Assembly: GCF_030538595.1 (NCBI RefSeq)
Contig: NZ_JAUNTS010000009.1
Location: 69,476 to 133,475 of the forward strand
Source: Kocuria sp.
GTDB lineage: Bacteria > Actinomycetota > Actinomycetes > Actinomycetales > Micrococcaceae
DNA: 64,000 nucleotides
Direction of reading: 5' to 3'
Below are positions 57,066-64,000 of this stretch, piece after piece. The translations under genes and the position numbers were made by a program. The notes beneath the pieces are model-generated. The model was given only the letters and a program-made list of their open reading frames with translations. It did no database searches and was not told the DNA's origin. Positions within the stretch are counted from its first letter, which is position 1. Each line of letters starts with the position of its first letter.

Positions 57066-58535
57066 ATGACTCTGGCACCATCGGCAGACATCAACGGTTC
57101 GTCCTCATTGGCCACGCGGCAGATTCATGCCGGCCGTGCAGGTTCCGCTGACGCCCCCACCCAGGCCACGTTGCCCGTCCCGATCTACCAATCCTCTGCT
57201 TTTGAATTTCCAGACCATGCCTCTGCGGCCGCCATGTTTGCTCAAACGCAACCGGGGTTCACGTATTCGCGGACCGGCAATCCCACCGTTGCAGTGTTGG
57301 AGGCTCGGGCGGCAGACCTGGAAGGTGGCATTGCTGGGCTGGCACTGGGTTCCGGGCAGTCCGCGGTGGCAGCTGCCCTGTTGGCACTGGTGAGCACGGG
57401 TCCCGGAAAGCACCTGGTGGTTTCGGAAAAAATCTATGGCGGCACCGTTGATCTCCTGGGGGACACGCTGGCGGATCTCGGTGTCACGGTCACGTACGTT
57501 GACCCCACGGACGCTTCCGCGTGGGAGCAGGCCGTAACACCGCAGACCCGCGGCTTTTTCCTGGAGTCGATTGGTAACCCGCTGTCCACCTTGGCGGACC
57601 TTGACGCCATCTCGCACGTGGCGCACGCAGCGGGGGTTCCTGTGGTGGTGGACAACACGCTGGCCACCTCCGTGCTCTATCGGCCGTTTGAGCACGGCGC
57701 AGACATCGTGGTGCATTCAGCCACCAAGTTTTTTGGCGGTCACGGGACCGCATTGGCCGGTGTGATCGTGGACTCCGGGGGATTTGACTGGGAGAAGGAG
57801 CCGCAGCGCTGGCCGCAATTCACCCAACCCCGCGAGCGCTGGGGGCACGTGAGCCTGGTGGAGAAATGCCGCGGCGGCTCACCTTTCCTGCACCTGTGCC
57901 GAGCCAAGTTTGTCCATGACCTGGGCTTGACCTTGTCCCCGTTCAACGCATCTCAGATCATTCAGGGTCTGGAAACTCTGGATCTGCGGATTCGCCGCCA
58001 CACGGAGTCCGCCGCACTCATTGCTCGGTTCCTGGAGTCGCATCCCGCAGTGCGCAGCGTTCATCACCCGGCGGTGGATTCCTCCCCGGACCGGGAAATC
58101 GCCCTGCGGGATTATCCGCTGGGCACGGGTTCGGTGTTTGCTTTTGAACTGAATTGCGCCCGCGACTGTGTCCCCGCGTTTGTTGATTCTCTGCGGTTGT
58201 TCAAGCTGGTGGCCAATATTGGTGATGTCCGCTCACTGATTGCCCATCCGGCGGCCATGACTCACTGTCGGCTGACGGAGGAGCAGCGGTTGGCCGGTGG
58301 CATCACCTGGGAGACGCTGCGGCTGTCCGTGGGGTTGGAGTCCGTGGATGACTTGATTGCGGACCTGCAGTCCTCTCTGGACGATTTGCTGCGCAGCAAC
58401 GCTGCTCGGTTTGGAACCAGCGGCAGTCAGACCGGAACCGCTGCCGGTGCTCCTCAAGCGGCAGCCAGCAGTCACGTGGGGGCTCCAGCGGCCGAGGCCC
58501 GCTTGGCCGCTGCACACCGGGAGGTTGGGGCATGA
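57066..58535 (+). CDS. O-acetylhomoserine sulfhydrylase (MetY) type PLP enzyme
   Basis: This Cys/Met-metabolism PLP enzyme of fold type I is 489 aa. It begins with TRQIHAGRAGSADAPTQATL and PIYQSSAFEFPDH, typical of MetY. The PLP lysine is K221 in HSATKFFGGHG. The longer internal insertion near HLCRAKFVHDLG is characteristic of the MetY group. The C-terminal about 55 residues are Ala/Ser/Gly-rich and not in the family. ATG 57066 has GGAG seven bases upstream. It overlaps the metB-type gene by four bases (ATGA). O-acetylhomoserine sulfhydrylation gives homocysteine directly from sulfide. Confidence 0.9.
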   Translation: MTLAPSADINGSSSLATRQIHAGRAGSADAPTQATLPVPIYQSSAFEFPDHASAAAMFAQTQPGFTYSRTGNPTVAVLEARAADLEGGIAGLALGSGQSAVAAALLALVSTGPGKHLVVSEKIYGGTVDLLGDTLADLGVTVTYVDPTDASAWEQAVTPQTRGFFLESIGNPLSTLADLDAISHVAHAAGVPVVVDNTLATSVLYRPFEHGADIVVHSATKFFGGHGTALAGVIVDSGGFDWEKEPQRWPQFTQPRERWGHVSLVEKCRGGSPFLHLCRAKFVHDLGLTLSPFNASQIIQGLETLDLRIRRHTESAALIARFLESHPAVRSVHHPAVDSSPDREIALRDYPLGTGSVFAFELNCARDCVPAFVDSLRLFKLVANIGDVRSLIAHPAAMTHCRLTEEQRLAGGITWETLRLSVGLESVDDLIADLQSSLDDLLRSNAARFGTSGSQTGTAAGAPQAAASSHVGAPAAEARLAAAHREVGA

Positions 58536-59773
58536 GTGGCTTCACCACACTGGCCGTCCACGCGGGCCAAGAGCCGGACCGTCTGACGGGGGCCGTGATT
58601 CCACCGATCTATCAGACGTCCACCTTTGTGCAGGATGGCATCAATGTGCTGCGCGACGGCCACGAATACTCCCGCGGTTCCAACCCAACCCGTAACGGAC
58701 TGGAACAGCAGTTGACCGCTTTGGAGGGCGGCGCCAGCGGTTTTGCTTTCGCTTCTGGAATCGCTGCCGAGGATGCCCTGCTGCGTGCGCTGTTGCGACC
58801 CGGTGATCATGTGGTGCTGGGCGCTGATGGTTACGGGGGCACCAACCGCTTGATCAGCCGGATTCTTGCCCCGTGGCAGGTTGATCACACGCCGGTTGAT
58901 GCCACGGACCTGGATGCAGTGCGCCAGGCCATCACCCCCAAAACCCGGTTGCTGTGGGTGGAAACTCCCACCAACCCCCTGCTTGGTATTGCTGATCTGG
59001 CGGGTCTTGCCGAGCTGGCTCATGAACACCATGCCCTGCTGGTGGTGGACAACACTTTTGCCTCCCCGTATCTTCAGCGCCCCCTGGCGTACGGGGCGGA
59101 TGCGGTGGTGCATTCCACCACCAAATACGTGGGGGGCCATTCGGATGTGCTGGGAGGAGCCGTGGTGGTGGCGGACCGGGAGTGGGCCGTGGACCCCGCC
59201 CACGGATTCACCCCCGGGACCACCCTGGCTGAGTTGGTGGGCTTCCAGCAGTTTGCCGGGGGTGCCGTAGCTGGCCCACAGGACAGTTACCTGGCCGCGC
59301 GCGGGCTCAAAACGCTGTCCCTGCGGATGCAAAGACACCAAGAGAACGCCGGGCAGATTGCTCGATGGTTGTACGACCGCCCGGAGGTGCTTCAGGTTCT
59401 CTACCCAGGATTGCCCGATCACCCCGGTCACCAGTTGGCAGCCCGGCAGATGGACGGATTTGGCGGCATGGTCTCCTTCAGATTGCGCGGGGGAGAGGCT
59501 GCGGCCAGGCAGTTTGCGGAGTCCACCCAGATGTACAAGCTCTCCGTTTCCCTGGGTGGTGTGGAGTCGCTGATCTGCTGGCCGTCGGAGATGACCCACG
59601 GCAGCGTGGTGGGAACCGCGCAGGCTGTCCCCACAGATCTGGTCCGGCTTTCGGTGGGTATCGAGGACCTGGAGGATCACCTGGAGGATTTGGAAAAGGC
59701 GTTCACAATCTCTGGCGCGGTGTCGGATGCGCTTAGGCTGGTGGGTAAAGACACTCGGACGTTTGCACGTTGA
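58532..59773 (+). CDS. metB: Cystathionine gamma-synthase/lyase (MetB) type PLP enzyme
   Basis: This 413-aa PLP enzyme has its catalytic lysine at K198 in HSTTKYVGGHSDVLGG, the same position as in E. coli MetB. Other marks are TLAVHAGQEPD, YSRGSNPTRNGLEQQL, LWVETPTNPLL and LSVGIEDLEDHLEDL. Cystathionine gamma-synthase and gamma-lyase cannot be separated from sequence alone; the adjacent metY-type gene suggests methionine synthesis. The ATG overlaps the metY-type stop, so they are co-transcribed. A DUF4870-like gene follows. Confidence 0.87.
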   Translation: MSGFTTLAVHAGQEPDRLTGAVIPPIYQTSTFVQDGINVLRDGHEYSRGSNPTRNGLEQQLTALEGGASGFAFASGIAAEDALLRALLRPGDHVVLGADGYGGTNRLISRILAPWQVDHTPVDATDLDAVRQAITPKTRLLWVETPTNPLLGIADLAGLAELAHEHHALLVVDNTFASPYLQRPLAYGADAVVHSTTKYVGGHSDVLGGAVVVADREWAVDPAHGFTPGTTLAELVGFQQFAGGAVAGPQDSYLAARGLKTLSLRMQRHQENAGQIARWLYDRPEVLQVLYPGLPDHPGHQLAARQMDGFGGMVSFRLRGGEAAARQFAESTQMYKLSVSLGGVESLICWPSEMTHGSVVGTAQAVPTDLVRLSVGIEDLEDHLEDLEKAFTISGAVSDALRLVGKDTRTFAR

Positions 59774-59805
59774 CTTCCAGATCCACGATCAAGGAGATGC
59801 TCGCC

Positions 59806-60636
59806 ATGAGCAATGACGACGCCACTGCACGCCCCCCGCACTTTGACCCCCAACCGAATTCCGACGACGCCGGCGCGCACCAAACGCAGCAGCCTGCCCA
59901 GACACCCGAGGGCCAGCAAGAAGGTGCTGAACCGTCTGCGGGGCAGCCGCAGTTGGGAAGTCAGCAGACCGGCGGCCAGCAGTACGAACCCCCGGTCGGC
60001 GGGCAGCAGTATTGGCAGCAGCCCTCTGGTGGTCAGCACCATGGGCAGCAGCCCACCGGCGATCAGCAGTACGGCTATCAGCCGGGCCGCTCAGAGCCGG
60101 GCCAGCAGCCGGGTGGGCCGCAGTACGGTTACCAAGGCGCTGGCCAACAATCTGGATACCAGGCCGGCGGCCAGCAGAAATACGGGGTTCCGCCGTACGG
60201 CAATGCTTCCGGGCCTTACGGGGAGGGGGCTCAAGGGGGTTACCAGTCGGGCCCGTATCACTTCAGTGGGATGCAGCCGCAAGATGCCCGCCTGTGGGCC
60301 ACCCTGACCCACCTTGCCGCCCCCGCGCTGTACCTGCTCTCGGCGGGCTTTGCGGGATTCATAGCACCGTTGGTGCTGTGGCTGATCTTCAAGGAAAAGG
60401 ATCCCCTGGTCCGGCAGGCAGCCGCCGGTTCCTTCAATTTCAACTTTGCGCTCATGCTGGTCAGCATCGGAGCCTGGGCCGTGGGCATTGTGACCTTGGG
60501 TCTGCTGATGCCCCTGACCGGTTTGGTGCTGATGATTGTTTTCATTGTCCAGGTGGTCTTTGGGGTCCTGGGCGCCATAGCGGGCAACAAGGGTGAGGCG
60601 TACAAGTACCCCTTCCAGGTCGGCATCCTGAAGTGA
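59806..60636 (+). CDS. DUF4870 (Tic20-like) membrane protein with Gln/Gly-rich N-terminus
   Basis: This 276-aa protein has a long N-terminal region (about 165 residues) rich in Gln, Gly, Pro and Tyr, with repeated QQ(Y/P) motifs. A C-terminal membrane domain of DUF4870 type follows (LWATLTHLAAPALYLLSAGF, LWLIFKEKDPLVRQAA, GLLMPLTGLVLMIVFIVQ). The role is unknown. ATG 59806 has AAGGAG nine bases upstream; TTG 59770 and ATG 59797 are less likely starts. It is 32 bases after the metB-type stop and may be co-transcribed with it. A hairpin terminator follows. Confidence 0.78.
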   Translation: MSNDDATARPPHFDPQPNSDDAGAHQTQQPAQTPEGQQEGAEPSAGQPQLGSQQTGGQQYEPPVGGQQYWQQPSGGQHHGQQPTGDQQYGYQPGRSEPGQQPGGPQYGYQGAGQQSGYQAGGQQKYGVPPYGNASGPYGEGAQGGYQSGPYHFSGMQPQDARLWATLTHLAAPALYLLSAGFAGFIAPLVLWLIFKEKDPLVRQAAAGSFNFNFALMLVSIGAWAVGIVTLGLLMPLTGLVLMIVFIVQVVFGVLGAIAGNKGEAYKYPFQVGILK

Positions 60637-60647
60637 CCCAACCCGGC

Positions 60648-60683
60648 GTCAGATCAGCCCAACCCACTTTGGTCTGATCTGAC
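60648..60683. terminator. Hairpin between convergent DUF4870-like and RimJ/RimL-like genes
   Basis: GTCAGATCAGCCCA (60648-60661) pairs with TGGTCTGATCTGAC (60670-60683) over 14 bases with one mismatch. It lies 11 bases after one stop and 17 bases beyond the other, so it can serve both strands. Confidence 0.7.
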
Positions 60684-60700
60684 CCTGGGCCAGGCCCGGA

Positions 60701-61309
60701 TCAGGGCTGCTCAGCCACGGACTGTGCGGCCTCCGGACCCAGCAGTTCGTGCGCCAGGATTGCGTAGATGTACTCGTCGCGCCATTCACCCAACTGATAG
60801 TGAGATTGCTTCAGCTCGGCTTCGCGGCGCATCCCAAGGCGCTCGCAGACTTTGGCTGAGCTGACGTTGAGGGCATCCAGTCGGGCGAAAACGCGGTGGG
60901 CTCCCAGCCGTTCAAAGACTGCCCTGATGGCCGCCGTCGCTGCTTCCTTGGCCAATCCCTGTCCCGTGTAGGCGGGGTTGACCACCCACCCCATCTCTAT
61001 TTGCTTGGACTCGGCATCCACCAGGGTCAGCACAATCTCGCCGTACAACTCGCCGTCTCCGCCCTTGGGGGAAAAGGCGTATCGCACCGAATCGCCGTCG
61101 CCAACAAAAGCACGCGGACCGCGGTGTTCGGCGATCACCCGGTAGGAGTGTTCCCAGGTGCGGGGTCCGCGCCAAGCATGTTGGGCGTAATCCTCCCGGG
61201 ACTGATAGGAGTGCATCTCTTCAAGATCGGCTTCCGTGAAACGCCGAAAGTAGAGGCGCTCAGTTTCCAAGGGCAGCAGGTCCTTCACAGCAATCAGCCT
61301 ACGTCCCAT
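60701..61309 (-). CDS. GNAT acetyltransferase, RimJ/RimL-like
   Basis: This 202-aa GNAT protein has the RimJ/RimL-type start (LETERLYFRRFTEADLEEM), the acetyl-CoA loop NPAYTGQGLAKEAATAAIRA and the C-terminal NVSSAKVCERLGMRREAEL. The family acetylates ribosomal protein N-termini or small molecules; the substrate here is unknown. ATG 61309 is the first codon of the frame with family sequence, though no strong ribosome binding site is visible. It is divergent from the beta-oxidation gene. Confidence 0.87.
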   Translation of the reverse strand: MGRRLIAVKDLLPLETERLYFRRFTEADLEEMHSYQSREDYAQHAWRGPRTWEHSYRVIAEHRGPRAFVGDGDSVRYAFSPKGGDGELYGEIVLTLVDAESKQIEMGWVVNPAYTGQGLAKEAATAAIRAVFERLGAHRVFARLDALNVSSAKVCERLGMRREAELKQSHYQLGEWRDEYIYAILAHELLGPEAAQSVAEQP

Positions 61310-61415
61310 GCCCGCTGTCCGTCTTGCCGCAGCGCACTGTGCGTGAGGTCACAAAACTAAGTGATACCGTCTGACTCAGATAATTTTCCAGTCACCTGCC
61401 AGGAGTACGACGACG

Positions 61416-63587
61416 ATGTCCTCACCCACCCCCAGCGCACAGTTTCCATCCACCGTGTCCATCTCCGTGGAGAACGTGACCCTTCCCGGACGCGAACTCC
61501 CCACGGCGGTGCTTCAGCTGGATTCAACCTTGTCCAATGGGCTCATCCTGTGGAGTTCAGCAGCGTTGGCTGACCTGAAAGAAGCCTTGACGGGGATTGA
61601 GCAAAGTGCGGTAGAGGCCGTGGTGGTGATCGGCAATAGGCGGTCCTTTGGTGCCGGGGCCAATCTTGACGAGATCCGTCATGCCCAGAACAACGGTGAC
61701 GGCCAAGCGTTTATCACCGCCGGCCATGAAGTGTTTGGGCTACTGGCGGAGGCTTCTGTACCAACCATTGCCGTGATCACGGGCCAGGCGTTGGGCGGTG
61801 GGCTGGAGCTGGCTCTCCACGCGGACCACCGCGTGGGTCATCGCGGTGGGGCTGTGTTGGGCCTTCCCGAATGCCGCCTCGGCTTCTTTCCCGGCTGGGG
61901 CGGTGTGTACCTGTTGCCGCATCTCATTGGCCCCCAGGCCGCAATTGACATGATCACCTTTGACGCACTCAAAGGGCGATACGTCAGACCGGCCAAGGCG
62001 CAGGAGATCGGTCTGCTGGACACGCTCCTTGAAGTAGCCCCCGGGCAGGAAGGCTGGACGGAGGCCTGGCAGAGCGCCGTCGTTGAGCTGCTGAACCGGG
62101 AAGCCGAAGGCAAACAACACGGCGCGGGGGAGTCCGCCGCAGACACTGCACCTGGATCGGATGCCAACTCTGGATTGGACGCAGAGCACGCGCAGCAGTG
62201 GCAAGCTGCAGTGGATGCCGCCCGCTCCAAAGCCCAGAAAGTGTGGCGCGGTGCGGCTCCAGCGCCTTTGGCAGCGCTGGATTTGATTGAAGCCGCTGCC
62301 ACTCAGAGTCGAGTGGAGAACGGGCAGGCGGCCATCGACTGCTTTGGTGATCTGGTCACCGGCGACATTGCCAGGGCGAGCCTGCGGACGTTCCAACTGG
62401 TGGACTCACGGTCGCGGAAGACCCCCGACCGGCCCGATGTTGCCGGGCGCCAGATCAAGAAGGTCGCCGTCGTCGGTGCGGGTCTCATGGCCCGGCAACT
62501 GGCCGCTCTGTTCGCGCGATCCCTGCAGGTGCCAGTGGTCCTCACGGACATTGACGCACAGCGTCTGGCCGAAGGCGTGCAGTGGGTGGCTGACAAGTTC
62601 CAGCAGGAGGTTGACCGCGGGAGGCTGAAGCCGGAACAAGCACGAGCTTTGACTGAACTGGTCACCGGTGCGCAGCAGGACTCCGATCTGGCGGATGTGG
62701 ACTTCCTGATTGAAGCCACACCGGAGGAAATGAAGATCAAGAAGGCAGTGCTCTCCCACTGGGCCACCATTGTGGGGCCGGATGCGGTGCTGGCCACCAA
62801 TACGTCGTCGTTGTCCGTGACAGAGATGGCCCAGGCGGTGGAGAATCCGGGCCGATTTGTGGGGTTCCACGTGTTCAACCCGGTGGATGCCACGCCCCTG
62901 CTGGAAATCATCACCACCGAACAGACCTCCGAAGAGGCCTTGGCCACGGCCTTTGATCTGGCCAAAGCCATGAAGCGAACGGCAGTGCGGGTCAGTGATG
63001 CGCCGGGCTTTGTGGTCAACCGGTTGTTGCTGCGCATGTTCGACCCCGTGTTGGTGGCCTTGGATGCAGGTATGGACCCGAAAGCCGCCGATCACGCGCT
63101 GGATCCTTTGGGCCTGCCCATGACGCCCCTGCAACTGCTCGACTTTGTGGGGCCCGCCGTGCTGCATCACGTGGGGGAGCGCATGCACCAGGCCTACCCG
63201 GAGCGTTTCCATGTGTCACCGTGGATGGAGGCCGTGGTCAAGGAGGGGGAGACACACGTGCTCCCGCAGCGGGGAACTCCAGCGACTGCGGGAGGAACCT
63301 ACTTGACTGAGGCAGCCGAAGAGCTGCGCAAGAGCACGCTGGGCGGTCTCTCCGATACGTCTGATGCCAAAGTCCCCACCGCAGAAGAACTGCTCCAGTC
63401 GGTCGAGGATGCCCTTGCCGGGGAAATCGGCCTGATGCTGGAGGAAGGTGTGGTGGCTCGGGCTGAAGATGTGGACGTCTGCATGGTTCTGGGGGCCAAC
63501 TGGCCCTTCTACCTGGGTGGCATCACGCCCCACCTGGACAGGGTGGGTGCGAGCGAGCGGATGCTCGGACGGCGCCTGAGCGCCTAA
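61416..63587 (+). CDS. Bifunctional enoyl-CoA hydratase/3-hydroxyacyl-CoA dehydrogenase
   Basis: This FadB/FadJ-type fatty acid beta-oxidation enzyme is 723 aa. The N-terminal crotonase domain (about 1-220) has RRSFGAGANLDEI and GGGLELALHADHRVGH, with the GLPECRLGFFPGWGG active-site region. The dehydrogenase has the NAD-binding VVGAGLMARQLAAL (near 355), TNTSSLSVTEMAQ, GFHVFNPVDATPLLEI and APGFVVNRLLLR. The usual thiolase partner gene is not in the window. ATG 61416 has CAGGAG upstream. An isolated perfect 28-bp palindrome follows the stop. Confidence 0.92.
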   Translation: MSSPTPSAQFPSTVSISVENVTLPGRELPTAVLQLDSTLSNGLILWSSAALADLKEALTGIEQSAVEAVVVIGNRRSFGAGANLDEIRHAQNNGDGQAFITAGHEVFGLLAEASVPTIAVITGQALGGGLELALHADHRVGHRGGAVLGLPECRLGFFPGWGGVYLLPHLIGPQAAIDMITFDALKGRYVRPAKAQEIGLLDTLLEVAPGQEGWTEAWQSAVVELLNREAEGKQHGAGESAADTAPGSDANSGLDAEHAQQWQAAVDAARSKAQKVWRGAAPAPLAALDLIEAAATQSRVENGQAAIDCFGDLVTGDIARASLRTFQLVDSRSRKTPDRPDVAGRQIKKVAVVGAGLMARQLAALFARSLQVPVVLTDIDAQRLAEGVQWVADKFQQEVDRGRLKPEQARALTELVTGAQQDSDLADVDFLIEATPEEMKIKKAVLSHWATIVGPDAVLATNTSSLSVTEMAQAVENPGRFVGFHVFNPVDATPLLEIITTEQTSEEALATAFDLAKAMKRTAVRVSDAPGFVVNRLLLRMFDPVLVALDAGMDPKAADHALDPLGLPMTPLQLLDFVGPAVLHHVGERMHQAYPERFHVSPWMEAVVKEGETHVLPQRGTPATAGGTYLTEAAEELRKSTLGGLSDTSDAKVPTAEELLQSVEDALAGEIGLMLEEGVVARAEDVDVCMVLGANWPFYLGGITPHLDRVGASERMLGRRLSA

Positions 63588-63618
63588 CGGCCGGATCCCC
63601 CCACCCCATGACTGCCCC

Positions 63619-63691
63619 TTGGCTGCCGAGCGTCCGAGTTTGGTCGCTTTCTGGCTCCGAAAACGACCAAACTCGGACGCTCGGCAGCCAA
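63619..63691. terminator. Singleton palindrome with perfect 28-bp arms
   Basis: Arms at 63619-63646 (TTGGCTGCCGAGCGTCCGAG plus TTTGGTCG) and 63664-63691 are perfect complements around a 17-base loop (CTTTCTGGCTCCGAAAA). It starts 32 bases after the bifunctional beta-oxidation gene. It is unlike families A and B in sequence but alike in architecture. Confidence 0.85.
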
Positions 63692-63728
63692 GAGCAGTGG
63701 GGTGTGATGGGCATCGCCCGCACCCGCC

Positions 63729-63757
63729 TTGCGGAGGCTCGTGGGCCTGTGTAATGT
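63729..63757 (+). promoter_or_regulatory. Upstream promoter-like pair (possible rRNA P1)
   Basis: TTGCGG (63729-63734) and TAATGT (63752-63757) are separated by 17 bases. On its own this is a modest match, but it precedes the stronger promoter at 63882 in a gene-free region. Confidence 0.3.
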
Positions 63758-63881
63758 ATTCACCTGTCGCCGCGAGCCGGAGAGGCGTCCAACAGGACAA
63801 ATTCAACGGTGGCGGCCCAGCCGGTCGGCAAACTTTCCACTACTTCTGTAGCTGTCAGTTGCGCTGCGCTCCATGAGCTAG

Positions 63882-63910
63882 TTGCACGGGATGGCGGAGT
63901 AGGGTATAGT
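63882..63910 (+). promoter_or_regulatory. Strong sigma-70 promoter, probably of an rRNA operon
   Basis: TTGCAC (63882-63887) and TATAGT (63905-63910) are separated by exactly 17 bases. The following 90 bases are untranslated and T/G-rich with GTGTTGGTGGGTGG, similar in style to actinobacterial rRNA leaders ahead of 16S. No start codon with a ribosome binding site is seen before base 64000. The 16S gene itself would be outside the window, so the assignment is inferred. Confidence 0.55.
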
Positions 63911-64000
63911 TTTCTGGCCGTGGCTCGCTGAGAAGCGGGCTCAAACCCCGGGGTTCTGGTTGTCTGCCGTGTTGGTGGGTGGTTGGTTCTACTGGTTTGT

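Larger units (their letters stand above)
63588..63881. other. Intergenic region before the right-edge promoters
   Basis: The first part holds the 28-bp-arm palindrome (63619-63691), a probable terminator for the beta-oxidation gene. The rest contains an upstream promoter-like pair (63729-63757) and no recognised gene. The combination of gene-free sequence and tandem promoters fits a strongly transcribed RNA operon to the right. Confidence 0.5.

Overview
The window is high-GC DNA that reads like the chromosome of an actinobacterium, most likely in the order Micrococcales. The grounds are GC-rich codons, many GTG and TTG starts, ATGA/GTGA operon overlaps, Tat-exported lipoproteins, an actinobacterial-type c-di-AMP riboswitch and long 3'-end palindromes. 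I cannot name the genus from sequence alone. No phage, transposase, CRISPR array or tRNA gene was recognised.

Left third (1-24 kb). A nitrogen block comes first: a urea ABC transporter (urtABCDE, 635-5548), then a urease cluster (fused ureAB, ureC, ureE, ureF, ureG, ureD) and a nickel permease ending at 13839. Two antisense units break into it: a DUF4143-type ATPase with a 22-bp tandem repeat array between transporter and urease, and a MazF/ribbon-helix-helix toxin-antitoxin pair between ureF and ureG. Next come a CAAX-protease-like membrane protein, alanine dehydrogenase, and a four-gene minus-strand unit: small exported protein, divergent histidine kinase, SLC13-type transporter, glycerate kinase. 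An acetyltransferase, an M50B-like membrane protein and a Tat-exported PGRP-fold protein follow.

Middle (24-41 kb). This is a galactoside/galactose regulon: an MsmX/UgpC-type ATPase facing a sugar binding protein and two permeases, GH2 beta-galactosidase, convergent GH36 alpha-galactosidase, then a DeoR regulator with galT and galK. TGTTC-type sites lie in the sugar transporter and alpha-galactosidase/deoR promoter regions. An aquaporin, a DUF559-type protein and a glutathione peroxidase follow.

Right third (41-64 kb). A complete L-lactate regulon (lutABC, divergent lldP-lldR) has an exact LldR-type operator between the two arms. A secreted NlpC/P60 protein lies behind a c-di-AMP (ydaO/yuaA) riboswitch and ends in a strong hairpin terminator. 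Then come two CNNM/CorC-type membrane proteins, a beta-lactamase-fold lipoprotein, a sulfolipid gene pair (sqdB-sqdX), a zinc-ribbon-like protein, an acyltransferase-3, two trans-sulfuration enzymes (metY-type and metB-type), a DUF4870-like protein, a RimJ/RimL-like acetyltransferase and a bifunctional beta-oxidation protein. The last 270 bases carry two promoter-like elements and an untranslated leader that look like the upstream region of an rRNA operon beyond the edge.

A recurring feature is long near-perfect palindromes, in at least two repeated sequence families plus singletons, mostly placed just after stop codons.
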